Below are positions 1 to 12,108 of a DNA stretch of 64,000 bases, in pieces; positions within the stretch are counted from its first letter, which is position 1, and every line of letters begins with the position of its first letter. Made by a program: the position numbers and the translations under genes. The notes beneath the pieces are model-generated. The model was given only the letters and a program-made list of their open reading frames with translations. It was not told where the DNA came from and did no database searches. Origin of the DNA: Schizochytrium sp. TIO01 (Eukaryota > Sar > Bigyra > Thraustochytrida > Thraustochytriidae); assembly GCA_004764695.1 (NCBI GenBank), contig SMSO01000031.1, forward strand, positions 4,511,048 to 4,575,047. Direction: 5' to 3'.

Positions 1-1501
1 CTTCTATAAAGACTTGAACCGCTTTGTTGAAAACTACTACTAGTACCAGTTTGGTTCTTTAATATATCGACTTGGATCGTTCACATTGCGGAGAAATCAT
101 CTGGTTGCCAACGCAATGGTGGTGGTCCACTCGTAGGAATCTACACTTATTCGTTTTTATCATTAAATTGAACTCGGAAACCCATGTTTTGCTCTAAAGG
201 AGTAGTACGCACTCGTATTCTGCGACTGGGCGTGTGTACATCTAACGACGTGATAGACCCGGTCAAACAATTTTAGAATTGATCAATCACTCGACGTCTT
301 CCTCGAGTCGATCATCATTCTAAATATTCTAAGAAGTATATTGAAATGAAACAATATCGGTGTACCCTTTCGTTCCTACGATGTCTACATGGAATGATGC
401 CCAGCCCGACACGAAAAGTATTCGCAATACAGCCGTGGTTCTATGATGTACTTGGCCGTCGCAGCATACTTTATCATAATGAACATGAATAAATACAAAG
501 CGTGCGCCACCTCCTTGTGTGCTTTCCTTCTTGCCACTATCTAAAGCACATTTTACCCTTCCGTCCAGGTAGGCTTTGATAATATAGGGGCACGATATTT
601 ATAAGATCGCAAGGCAAAAACCTTCAAAACCTTCGCAAGCTTAATTGATCAAACTAATTCCATAAACCATTAACCAGTAGCAGGCGGTAAAAGGTGCCTG
701 CTTGACCCTTTACGTCAATTGTTTTCATGCGGTCATCACTATGATCTGAATTTTAGTTGCTCGATTCGAATCATGTCCATTAGTATCGTAATAAATAGAG
801 ATCACTTAACTTTCCAGGTAGTGTTGGCTACAACTACCATCTCTTTATGCTCCTTTCCCTTGCTCTGCAGGAGTACATACAAGTTTAGGTGGAATTCAGG
901 AGCGTCCCGCTCTTCGCAAACCTTGGACTTCCGCTGGTCGCAAACCCTTTTGGGAGGTAGTCCCTCTTTCTATATACCTTTTTCAATAGAAGAGCCTATG
1001 CGCTACCTACTTCCAGGTAGCACTTGGGTTTTCCATGCTTGTAGTAACAGAAGCGTCTTCCATGTTAGTTACATACACAAATAGATAGACAGACCGTTTC
1101 CTTTTGACAATAGTATTTTATTTAATTTTAAAAAAAAAGTAATAATTAATAATAACTTCGTGAATAATAATAAATGAGCAAGTGAGTAGTGAGTGAAGAG
1201 AAAAGCTATTCGCTAAAATCCTCCAATTCGCTCCTTATGTTTGACATCTCCGCAGAGTTTGATGTTCTGGGGTACAAGTCAATTCGTCCGCTTCTTACTC
1301 ATGAGATCGCATTAGGAACCCGACTGTCTTTCTCGAACTCCTAACTCAATAGGTAGTCAGTCATTCATCGGGTTCTTGAAGAAATAAGTGGTTACGACGG
1401 GATGAATTTATCAAAATGGTCAGTGCTTTGCTTGAACTAAGGCTCCCAGAACTCGCATTGTCAGGAAACAGCTAAGAACAACAACCCAAAATGCAGCCTA
1501 C

Positions 1502-1610
1502 CTGGAGACTCAATATATCTCTGAGATCCCACGATGGTCATCATCTCAAGATAACTCTAGAGCCTAGTGGAGACTCAAGTGTTCTCTAAAGATCAACGAT
1601 GGTCATCTTC
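1502..1610. repeat. Imperfect direct repeat, two units of about 45-50 bp
   Basis: Two consecutive segments both begin with GGAGACTCAA and both contain CGATGGTCATC about 30 bases later. The first runs from about 1504 to 1553 and the second from about 1569 to 1616. The units differ by scattered substitutions and a small indel, so this is an old tandem duplication in non-coding DNA. Confidence 0.6.
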
Positions 1611-2763
1611 ATTCAGGCTGTTCTTTGTGTTCTTTTTGTTCTCTCCGTTCTATTGCCACGCGGCAACCGCAGTTGTTCGTAGACGCAAAGAACTGCTCGT
1701 GGACGAGACGAGTTTGCGGTCCTAGCCACGTGCAGCTTGCGTCGCACGATTCGAGGGACGACTTGTGCCCGCTGAGGCCTCCCTCGCTCGCACAGGTGGG
1801 TGGGCACCTGTCGGTAGCTAGCTCCAGAGCAAGGCTGCGCTGCGTTGCGCAGCTTTGGGAGTCGAGCGGTGCTGATTACAAGTTGGCCTTGTTCTCATTG
1901 AGAACTAGAACGAGAATCATTGAAGAGAGAAGAAAGAAAAGTACGCGGAATTCCTATCGTACCAGCCATTAAGCAAGTACTACTCATACGGCGCGCCCTA
2001 GCATTCAAATAAGGACTGATACCCCCTGTCTCTACCACTAAGTGCTGGCTACGGGTAGGTACGTAGATACTGTTGTGAAAATTAAACATTAGTGGTAAAA
2101 GGAAAAGGAAAAGAAAAACGGGGGAAAATTGTAATGTTGGTCTGTATCTGAGAACAATAAATAAGAAAAGCACTGAGAATACCTTTTTAAGTTGTGGAGA
2201 CCAAGTCGAGGAGCAAAGCAAGACTTCTTCACGAGGACCCAACAGAAAGGCCATCTGCTCAAACAAGATAACCTTGGGCCTCCTGGGTTAGTTTCACAGC
2301 TCCTCTTCGCTCCGAGGTCCACAGAGAACATCCAAGCAATCAAGAATGCAGAGCCTCTCATTTCCCACTGCTGAGTCAGAAGACAGAGAGATACGCTACT
2401 ACACTACTAACCCATGTGTCGCTTTTTCCCACGAAACGAATGGATCAATCGTTATCATGAAAAAAAATAAAAATTCGTGCGAACTAATTTGATGGGAAAG
2501 GAAAGGGCAGCGCCATTCGTAATCCTCGAAGCTCGTGGTTATGACGAGGAACTTGCAACAAACTAGTTGAGAAATGATAGATAGCCATCGCAGAGGCGCA
2601 AGTGCAAAGGTGGAGCAGAGAGGGAGTGAGGGAGTGAAGTAAGCGAGCGGCCACGGGCGTGCGAACGAGCAGCGACTCACTGCCTTTCTAACGAGAGACC
2701 CAGGAGGAGGCCAGGTTTGCTCTGCCTCTAGGAAGGCGAAATTACAAAAATTTCAAAGTTCTT

Positions 2764-2790
2764 TCTTACTTACTTACTTACTTACTTACT

Positions 2791-2845
<55 letters not shown>

Positions 2846-2865
2846 CTTACTTTATTTATTTATTT
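2764..2865. repeat. Compound TTAC/TTAT microsatellite
   Basis: About 100 bp of uninterrupted tetranucleotide repeat. A TTAC block is followed by a long TTAT block, then a short return to TTAC and TTAT. It sits in gene-free DNA. Confidence 0.95.
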
Positions 2866-3577
2866 CCCGAAGCTGGTAGTACCAGTTAGGAAGGCGCCTA
2901 GGTGACGAAGAATTTTAACACATCATGTGCAGTATCAGTACTTTTCTCTTTTTCTCTTTTTTTTAAAACTAAAACTAATACTTCTATCTCTCTCTTTTTA
3001 AAAAATCAATAGTAATAAAATATGTAAGAAACATAGGCCAATGTATATAAGTATTCCGATTAAGTTGGTTGCGCTGTGAATATTTTCAAGAGCATTTGGA
3101 GAGCCCAGTACTTGTCTCAATCACGATGCGAGTCTTGCTTGCATGCGTGGGTTTCAAGTAAAGCGTGCATCTGCTTTAGATTCGTGAGATGGCGGCATGC
3201 CGTGGCAGTTTCGTCGTAAGTGTGTGGCAGTGATTTTGTGTCTTCTTCTTTACTACAAGCCTTTCTTTGCATTATCACCTTTGTAAATCTGGCCACTAGC
3301 TCACAGAATAATACCCCCCTTGTCAAAGTATCTCTCCGAGGGACCGCAGACGAATGCCAGCTTGCTTGATAAAAGGGACAAACCTCTCTCTTGAGGGTCC
3401 CGACAAACTCAGCAGAATATTCCAACGATGAGAGTTACGAGGTGAACTCTTCCCAGGCTACTAGTGCATTGTTTTGACGGAATTGTTGTTGAAGAAGAAG
3501 CTAGAACCTATTGCATTGAGCATTCGGCACGAACTGTTAGCATTTGGACTTAATCAGACCAGCAGCACCCATTCCAA

Positions 3578-3612
3578 AATGAATGAAGAATGAATGAATG
3601 AATGAATGAATT
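3578..3612. repeat. AATG microsatellite
   Basis: A run of AATG/GAAT tetranucleotides with one imperfect unit near its start, followed by looser variants of the same word. It lies in gene-free DNA. Confidence 0.9.
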
Positions 3613-3917
3613 ATTGAGCAAATGAGTGGACAGATGAATGGATGAGATCATTAATCAAAATGATTTGCAATTTGTAATGAATCGCCTATATCAAGGTGGT
3701 AGGTAGGAGAGACAGATCTTTTGATGCCCGACCTCTCTCAGTGGGAGGAGGTCTGGTGGGTTCGATCTAAAGTAAAATACTTTATCAGCGATCGAGCGAT
3801 GAATCTGAGTAGAAGTAGGCTACTCAGGAATTAACAACAGCCTACTTCCCCCTCCACACAAACATCGCATGATGCCTGAATGCTCTTAGGTGTCATATCC
3901 TTTTCATGATCCAACTC

Positions 3918-3980
3918 TAATGTGGCAATGGTTTGTTTGATGTGGCGATGGTTTGTTTGATGTGGCAAAGGTTTGATGTA
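3918..3980. repeat. Three tandem ~20-bp units (TGATGTGGCAATGGTTTGTT type)
   Basis: A 20-base unit of the form GATGTGGCRATGGTTTGTTT occurs twice with one substitution. A third, shortened copy (GATGTGGCAAAGGTTTGATG) follows. This is a short minisatellite in non-coding sequence. Confidence 0.8.
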
Positions 3981-6900
3981 GCAAGTTCTAAAAGCACCGG
4001 CAAGCCACCAGGAATCGTGGCAATAAATAAATTTGGCACGCGAAAGATGTTGCTTCACATTTTACCTATGCAGAAGCATGGACAGGTACTTCGGCCACGC
4101 CAAATGCCATGATGTCGCTGGACGATCGTGACTTGCGATTGGCTAAGACAGTGGCCCGGATGCTCTGATCGATCGATGACTGATGGCCTGAGCCTAAAGC
4201 AGCCGCTGGTTCTACTGAAGGCCTCCTAGTACTTTGAAGTAACCTCGGATAGATTGGTTATCTTGAAGCATAGTGCAAGGAAGCTTATTGAAGCATGTAA
4301 TGCAATATCCAAAAAAGCAGCACTACATACTGACTGCAGTGTTCGTCGCTTAGCAAGAGAGCAGGTACACGCAGGCGGCGCCTAAGTTGCAGCTCCGAGC
4401 AACGGTCATCGAGTTCTGAATGTCATAGAGACTGCGCAGATGTGCACTTTACCATCATGACTGCTAATTGAAGTATGCTACCTCTTACACTAGTTCCCTG
4501 CGCTTCTCCAATCAGCATCAACGCTGAAGAATATCGTCTTGAGTAACAGATTGTTATTGGCCTGCCTCGTATTGATTAATCAATCAGTCATGCCTCAGAA
4601 AGCCTTTGATCCTTATTTACATCGTGCTGCTATACTTGCATAGGTAACTAGGTAGGTATCCCGTATTGTACGACTGACGTATATCTGAGGTGCAGAGTAG
4701 CGACCACTCAGTTCAATAGTTCATTTCAATCCAACTGAAGAAGCAGTAGGTCGGTATCGAATACTGCTTCTCTATAATGCTACCTTCTCTTCGTAGCTTT
4801 TTGCAGGGTCTATTTTCACACAATTTTTTAAAACTAATAAAGTAAGGATATTATTATATAAAAATACTTTAGCAGTCTATATTTGCCATATGAAACTATT
4901 TTTGTTTTTAAGACTTTGTTTGCTTTTCATTAATTAAAAAAGAAGTTTAAAAGGAAGAGGTGGAAAAGAAAGTCAGCTCTAAGCCCGTCGCCTCGTATGT
5001 GTATAAGCTGCTCGCAAGTGGACTGGCTCAAGTCTTGAGATCACATAGTGGAACGAGCTCGAATCAAGCGATATATATCTTGACCGATCTTATGTTTGCA
5101 TAAACTCTATATTTTCCTACGTCGGTATTGCCGCATGGCTATACAGCGAACTCATTTACTCCATTTATTTAATTTTTAGCTTTCAAGTAGTGTCGTTTTT
5201 CCTGTCCTAGTAGAAATTGGAAATGAAAGGAAAAATAATTTCTTAATAAACGTTTTTGAAAGTTTTTTTTTTTCTTTTTCTTTCTCTTTCAGATATAGAT
5301 TTAGAAAAAGTTTGTTTACCTTGAAAAGAAACGACGATGGGTGATTCTCAAGTTTGCATCGCAAAAAGCTGTCTAGACAGAACTATAGGATAGGATAGCG
5401 TGGGAAGAAAGGATGGCAAAAATCCCATCTTGTGTCAATGGCCCCGTAGTGTGATACAGTAAAGAACCAAGCGGATCTTATTTGGTACCAGATCGCCGCG
5501 ACAGGCTGAGCTCTGGTGTTTGCTCTTCAAGATGTTGGGGCGATGTTTAGTAGCTGGCGAGATTGAAATCGAGTTGAGCAGCAAGATATCCATCGATTGA
5601 ATGGCTAATTGATGCAGCATTGGTAGATTCACCCTCTTTGTTAGATGCGGTCTGTCCTCTGGCAGCACCAGGAGTTAGAGCACTGTGCTAACTCGTCAAG
5701 GTAGATTTTTTGCGCAAGCCACTACTGTCTCGTGCCTTAAGTATACTGCATATTGATTGGATTGCACTGCAGATATGAATATAAACACATTTATAGATGT
5801 GCCTGCGAAAGGCTGCCTCGTCTTTGGTAGATGATCACCGAGGAGGTGCTGAGCTCTCGCGAGCTTGCTTGCAGAAACGAACGTTGGGGAATTAGGAATG
5901 GGTAAGTATGAAGTGCAAGCCCGCCCCCATAATTTACTAGCTGGAGAGCTGCCCGAATTCACAGCACAGCGTGCCGACCTCTAAACTTGGCCAGAATGTA
6001 GGTCTAGCCAAGGTATTTCGACCGATACCTAGTTAGAGCATAGATACGCAACCACGAATGTATAAGACCCAAAAGCCCCAAGGGCAAGAGCAAGCTTCAT
6101 CTTTTAAAAAGCTAGGTAAGTGCTCTATCTTCAAGGTTGACTGCTTGCCTCCCAATGGAGTGGTCCACTAACTGGTCCACCTACAGGCGACAAACTAACT
6201 AGTAAAGGAGTTTGTAAGACGCTGCCACGGGCCCAAGCCGATGAACATATCGGTAGATGGGGGTTTCAACTGCTTTTGTCAGCTAGCTTGCCGACAATTT
6301 GGCAAAAACAATCGAGGCTTGTTGCGATAAAGCTGAAGCTAGCTTGCCATGAGGCAACTGCTTTGATGAAGAGTTCCATGAGTTATATCCGCTAGAAACT
6401 GTGTTTTTGTGGTTTGCTGGTAGAAGGCCTCATTTACTTTTAATAGTAAAAGCATTTTTTAATTTTTTTCGCTTTCTTGATAAGTGTTTTTCTAAGTTTT
6501 ATTGGAAACTGTTGGTCCGAGTAGTGTGGTGATATTTCCTAAGAAAACTCAGCTCATCGGAAAGTGGGATCAATCAACCTTGGCGTACTGTGGCTGCATA
6601 AGCATTGGCACTATCATGCTGCCGATGACGTAGTTAGCAGCGCGAGGCGCTTCAAATGTCACCCTATTCATTAGTCCCCGTGCCAAGGTTGAACAATGAA
6701 GTTAGTGTTAGACTGTCAAAGAAAGTTGTCTCTTTTAGTATAGGCCTGTCATCTACCTGCCCTATATTCCACTAAAAAGAACCGGATAGAAATCTCGTTG
6801 ACTTGTGGATCCCGTGTCCTAGTGTGATGAGCTAACCTAAATGGTAGGAGAATTGACACTCCTGTCCCTGGGTCCTACTCAACAAAAACAACCTCCGCCC

Positions 6901-7508
6901 ATCTGACTGCCAATAAGCACTTCTTCACTCATCACCCTTGTTGTCAAATATTGCAATTTGTTACCAACCTGCGAAAACGTGGAAGCATTTGGATCAGATT
7001 GGTCCGCACGGTTCTGAGATAGGTTTACGTACCAAGAGGCTCTTTGGCCAACCAGTACGAGAACGGCCTTTGGCTTGCTTACTTTGGCTAATCAGGTTAA
7101 CTGCGAAGAAGAAAACCCAACAAACAAGTCCCTCGCGGCGACTCTTCCACCTCTGGACAGAGAAATTCCGCCTTTGGGAACAACATCCACTCACTTTTTA
7201 CCAATACGTTGACTGACGAAACCACAATCACACATAAGGCCACTATATGGCCACTACCCCGGCGCATAGCCTCCGCGAGATAATGCCTAGGCGCAGCAGT
7301 GCCCCTTCTTCGTTGCCATTGGCCGCAACAGTTGCTTTGCACTGCAGCAAACTGACTGACTAATAGGATGGCATCAGAATGGTCTTGTTCTTGCACATTG
7401 AAGAACCCGATCTTACCGTCGCTCTCACTTGAGGAATTAATTCCAAGACGCTGGTGGTTGCCAAGCTTGTCTTCCAATCAAGAGGTCACTTCTCATTTCG
7501 AAAGAGGC

Positions 7509-7578
7509 ATACATTTATACATTTATACATTTATGCATTTATACATTTATGCATTTATACATTTATACATTTATACAT
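7509..7578. repeat. Minisatellite of CATTTATA/CATTTATG units
   Basis: About 70 bp made of 8-bp units CATTTATA and CATTTATG in irregular alternation, ending in CATGCATC. A frame running through it would encode a tyrosine/isoleucine/histidine repeat that I regard as spurious. Related ATAAATGCATG words recur near 8830-8865. Confidence 0.85.
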
Positions 7579-7980
7579 GCATCAGGGAAATGCTTAAATG
7601 ATTATGAAATCGCAAAATCCTTACAACCAACACTGCGATCACTTTTTCCCATGTCGGCTGATGGAATCCGTCGCGTTCCTGCCAGTTCATCTTGCTCTCT
7701 CCTAAGGAAAGTAAGTGTAGTGCTCAATTCTCTTCCGTATTTCCCACTGATCCTGAAATCCTGGAAAACCCAAGTTAGCGCTGCTTCTTCTTTTACTTCC
7801 GTAGCGTACTTTGGCGTACTTTAGGTTCCTTTTGCCAAGCCTACTGAACGCAGCGTTGCAGATCGCGCCGGGTTTGTCAGCACCGAAATGAGGTTATTTC
7901 TGCCACCGAGTCCTCCTCCTTCAAGAGTAAAAACAACTCAGACAGCGAGCGACCGAGACGACTTTCCTTCAGGTCTTACT

Positions 7981-7982
<2 letters not shown>

Positions 7983-8011
<29 letters not shown>
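7983..8011. repeat. Poly-T tract of about 29 bases
   Basis: An uninterrupted T run. A retrotransposed poly-A tail on the minus strand is one possible origin, but I see no coding remnant or target-site duplication beside it, so it may be simple slippage. A CTT trinucleotide run follows at about 8083-8102. Confidence 0.9.
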
Positions 8012-8014
<3 letters not shown>

Positions 8015-8308
8015 GTTACAATGCTTTTTATCCGACTTACCCTTAAGAAAGAAACTAATTTTTATTTTCAACTTTTTCGCCTTCTTCTTCTTCTTCTTCT
8101 TCATTAAAATTAATTAAAGCATAAAAAACTAATACTAAGTACAATCAATGCTAACAATCATAAAATTAATCTACAGTAAACAGCGCCTTCGAGAGACACA
8201 AAGTAGTCACAACAAATAAACAAACAAACAAAGCGGCGCCGCTTGTGGCCTCCTCCCACATGCGCAACCGAAGGGCGTCTCTCCATCCACGTCCAAGCAG
8301 GCATGCGC

Positions 8309-8367
8309 AGGAGAGTCAGCGAGCAGACAGACAAACAAACAGACAGACAGACAGCCGGCCAGACAGA
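8309..8367. repeat. GACA/AAAC tetranucleotide tract
   Basis: An interrupted run of CAGA, CAAA and CAGACAGA words. A similar AAAC/AAAT run lies just upstream at 8215-8232. Both fall in the G+C-richer part of the gene-poor region. Confidence 0.8.
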
Positions 8368-8508
8368 CCCCGGCCCAAAGAAAGCAGCGGCCTCCAGCGC
8401 TGCGCTGCGTGTGTTTTGCATTGCTCTCTATGAAGAGATCGAGCTGGGCGAGTCCTCGCGGCGCAGACCTCTCATCGCATTGCATTCCTTACTTACTACT
8501 TAGATCGC

Positions 8509-8540
8509 ATCGCATTGCATTGCATTGCATTGCATTGCAG
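8509..8540. repeat. CATTG pentanucleotide array
   Basis: About six tandem copies of the pentamer CATTG, preceded by CATCG variants. An isolated copy occurs upstream near 8478. Confidence 0.9.
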
Positions 8541-9231
8541 TATAGTATTTCTTTCTTCCCTTTTAACTCTAAAGAGCAGCGAGCACTGCTAGAGGCCCCA
8601 CCTAGCGCAAACGGTAGCAGTGCCAAGAGACATTTGCTACGGGGGCGTACAAGGGAGGGGAACCCGCAGGAGCCTGCGTAACGCCTAGTCCCCGGCTGAG
8701 GAAATGTCATGGAGGGCTTTGGCGCTTGGATCATCGCATGATCGCAGACCTTCGCGCGATGAAGACCTTCGAGGCGATCGAAGACCGTCGAGGCGAAGCA
8801 CGAGGAGGACGACCTGAGGAGGGCCGCGCATAAATGCATGCATAAATGCATAAATGCATGCTTGCAGAGAACAACTCACTCCAATCGCTGCGGAATTCGA
8901 TCGACGAAGGCGGAGAAGATCTGGAGCTAGCTTGCTGCCGAGCCAGGGCTCCTGCTTGTAGACTGGATATTCATTTTGTGGGAGGAGGGCATGGCCGCGC
9001 AGAGGCAGAGGAGAAGCGGCACCGGCTGGCTGGAGCTCGCTGAGGAGACGAGGCTCGACCTCAGTGCGTGCGAAGGTGGGCTCATTGGGTCGCGTCTTCG
9101 AGCAGAGGCCGGGCTGCTGGCTGGCTGAATGCCCTGCCGCGTGGGAGCCACCTGATACGGCGACTTGGCGAAGCAGTTGAAACTGATAAGCTCAGTACTT
9201 GCTTGCGGCAGAGCAGCAGAGCAGCAGAGCC

Positions 9232-9278
9232 GACTGACTGATTGACTGATTGACTGACTGATTGACTGACTGACTGAC
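9232..9278. repeat. GACT/GATT tetranucleotide array
   Basis: About twelve tandem tetramers alternating GACT and GATT. On the minus strand this reads as a Ser-Gln-Ser-Val/Ile repeat, which explains a spurious open frame there. Confidence 0.9.
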
Positions 9279-10218
9279 GGCTCGCTTGGCATCGCGTGTC
9301 AGGAGATCCAGAGCAAGCTGGTCGGTCAGCTGCAAGGCCGAAAGCCCGGTGTCTATGGACGAGCAGCCTGTCTCGCTGCGGCCGCGGATGGCGCCAAGGC
9401 TCTTTGTGGACCTTGCCTGGTGCGATTACTTCTTGAAAGATCGCTGTGCGTTCAACGGTAGGTTGGACAACGGCCTGTGCAACGCAGATTGGCAAACCTG
9501 ACAGAGATAGATGGGCGGCTCCTAATTGATGCACGAGACCGCCGGCGGTCATAAATGCACAGGCGCCACTTAGGCAGGTAGTGCTTTCAGGATCATGTCA
9601 ATGCGAGATTCTATGGTAGACTGAGAGCCCATGACCCCGATTTGGCCGCTTACGCTTCTTATCAAATGCCTGCCGACCGAGCCTGCTCTTCTTTTGTCGT
9701 AGTTTGACAGGTAATGGATGAAGGTTCCTCTGCTCCTGCTCCGGGAGCTAGTCCTCGAAGTGGCCTCAACGAGTTGGCGATCGCTTTCTTGAACACCTGC
9801 TGATCTTGCTTTCCATTTCTCGAGCTTTTAATACAACACAGTGCCTACTGCGTGTTACCTTCTCGAGCTCTGCTCTGTGCGAGCAATCGGCATCATCATC
9901 TTTGCTCCCCAGCACCACCTGGAAAAAGTCAAGCGTTTGCAGCTTCGTAGCATGAAGCTGAGAAGATATATGGGTTATAGGGTCATGTTACTGGGTCCTA
10001 TCATGTGCTGCGCCCTGTAACTAACTCTGTATGAGGGGCACTCAGTCAGGACGGGAAATGCGAGGCGCGCATCAACGAGAAGGAACCCGGCCATGTCTGA
10101 AGAGCCGTGCCTCGGACTCAGAAAGAAGTCGCGTCTCCATCGCACAGACCTCACGGCAGCGCCATTTTTCGGATTCGCTGCTCTTGGCGTCTCCAGCAGG
10201 GAGGGAGACCAGCACTCT

Positions 10219-10252
<34 letters not shown>
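10219..10252. repeat. AAGC microsatellite
   Basis: About eight perfect AAGC units in gene-free DNA. Confidence 0.95.
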
Positions 10253-10561
10253 TCTGAAGGCAGAACTACCTCAAAAAGCCTAGCACGTATGGAGGGAAAT
10301 GAAGCTTTAAAGCTCTCCACGACAATCGCGATGCCCATGCTCCGAACCCACAACGTTGTGTACCTCTCGGCATTCAGAAGCGGCTGCACGTAGGTAGGTA
10401 GGCGCCTGAGCTAGCCAGAAAGCCTGTCTGCATGAGCTGGCGAGCCAGCCAATGGGCTTCCTGGACATCTTGGAGGGGGTGCCTTGCCCGCGATGCTTCT
10501 TGATGGCACAAGAGACTCGACAAACGCCAAGATCATCCATGGATGGCACCATTTTCCTCAA

Positions 10562-10586
10562 GCCAATCAATCAATCAATCAATCAT
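10562..10586. repeat. AATC microsatellite
   Basis: Five to six tandem AATC units in gene-free DNA. Confidence 0.9.
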
Positions 10587-12026
10587 ATGACGAAACAAAA
10601 GGAAGATGCAGGCAAAACACAGCTTGAGAAACACAATCGTCGTCATCAACAGCCTGTCTCAAACACGTCACAGCAGAAAGCTTCCAGGAATAGCTGCTGT
10701 TTCCCAGCGCAGAGCCCCTCTGCTCTCTTGATCCGGAGCCAAGGCGGCCTCAAGTTTCGTTCCAAGTGAGCACGCATTCACCTCTTCTTGCATCAAAGGC
10801 GCCTCTGATCAGCAGCCATCTAGCTAGCACACTAAAAACTGCATTGAGCCTCACTCGCTCCTCAAGCCTCTCTTACCTGCTTTCTACATGTCCACATGAT
10901 GCTTGCACTAACCAATTAATTAACTTGGACTGACTGACTGAGGTCGAGAGCGCTCTGTGTTTCCAAGCAGTTCTTTGCAAGTGGAACTCCGCTCCTTGCT
11001 GGTTTGCCCCGGTTCCGGCGCAGCTTGTTCCGTTCTGTTCCTCAAGCGCACGGCAGCAATGAGAAGTCTGAATGGTCTCGCAGCTCCGCTGTGGTAGACG
11101 AAAGCAGTAGCAGAGACTAGCGTCCCACCGAAAGCTACTGTTGCTTAGGCGATACAGGCAGACCGAAAGCGAGAATGAAAGGAGGAATCGCTCGCTGTCT
11201 GTCTGTCAAGGCGCACCAAGGGACGAGTCTGGCTTACGGAGAGAGGGCGCGATGGAGCCCACCGTCCACTCACCGCTCCCACCAGCACCTCGACCCCGGA
11301 GGACGATGGGCCTGGCTTGCTTGCTACGTTTAGCGCATAGTGGGTCTTCAAATATTGAGGTTTCACTGCACCTGTGAATAGAATGGATTCCTCCTTCGTA
11401 GGTACCAAGAAAGGGAGACACTTTTGTTCTCGAGAACCTTTTCACCTTTCTGTTTATTTTCTTCTTTCCAGCCCTTCACACCCTAAGCCCTGCTATCGTT
11501 TCGTTAGTGTACTTGAACTTTTAAACTTGTTTTCTCTCCCTTTTCGTTTCTTTTTGCTTTCTCTCAGGCTCTTTCAAGTTCAACTCCATTTCCTCCTCTG
11601 CCTTCCAAGAGAGGTTTTCAAATTATAGATAAGACCTCCATAGCGTAAACATTATTATTATTAAATTTAATTTTAAAACATTTAATTAAGTTTTTAGTTC
11701 TGCAGTAACACCCTAGGACTACGACTAAATCAATCTAATTTTTGTTTTTAATTCCTGTCGCACAAAAAAAAAAAAATATTAGTCATATAACTTTTAGTTC
11801 AAAGAATACACTTTTAATTGTTTTTTGTTTTTGTTTTTGTTTATACTTAATGAAAATTTTGCGGCGGCTTTCCCTAAGCGCTCATGAGCGATTGCAATTG
11901 AAGCAAGGGTTTTCATCACTCAGAAAGCTACCTCTAGACCAAGGACCTGGCCGATTGACTGGTGGCCACACCTCGACCGCAACTCAGGCAGTCTTGGCAG
12001 GCCCCTTCCAGTGAGTAATCCTCCGT

Positions 12027-12047
12027 GTCCTGCACAACTTGCAGGAC
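12027..12047. other. Perfect 8-bp inverted repeat with 5-base loop
   Basis: The arms GTCCTGCA (12027-12034) and TGCAGGAC (12040-12047) are exactly complementary around the loop CACAACT core (5 unpaired bases). This could form a small hairpin in RNA or DNA. No gene is close by, so its role is unknown. Confidence 0.5.
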
Positions 12048-12082
12048 GCAGCTCAATCTCTACTCACGCACGAACAAGCCTT

Positions 12083-12108
12083 GCTCCTCCTCCTCCTCCT
12101 CCTCCTCC
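12083..12108. repeat. CTC trinucleotide run
   Basis: About eight tandem CTC units in non-coding DNA. Confidence 0.9.

Noticed and set aside
719-1084. 121-codon plus-strand frame near the left end
   Set aside because: Composition and lack of any motif suggest chance; no related sequence recognised and no second exon evident.
3721-3775. Possible tRNA B-box (GGGTTCGATCT)
   Set aside because: No matching A-box, acceptor stem or cloverleaf could be formed around it.
7983-8011. Poly-T tract as the tail of a retrotransposon
   Set aside because: No reverse-transcriptase remnant, no target-site duplication and no coding similarity beside it; simple slippage is enough to explain it.
9082-9552. 156-codon open frame on the minus strand
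   Set aside because: It translates the GACT/GATT repeat into a Ser-Gln-Ser-Val run, overlaps open frames on the other strand, and matches no family.
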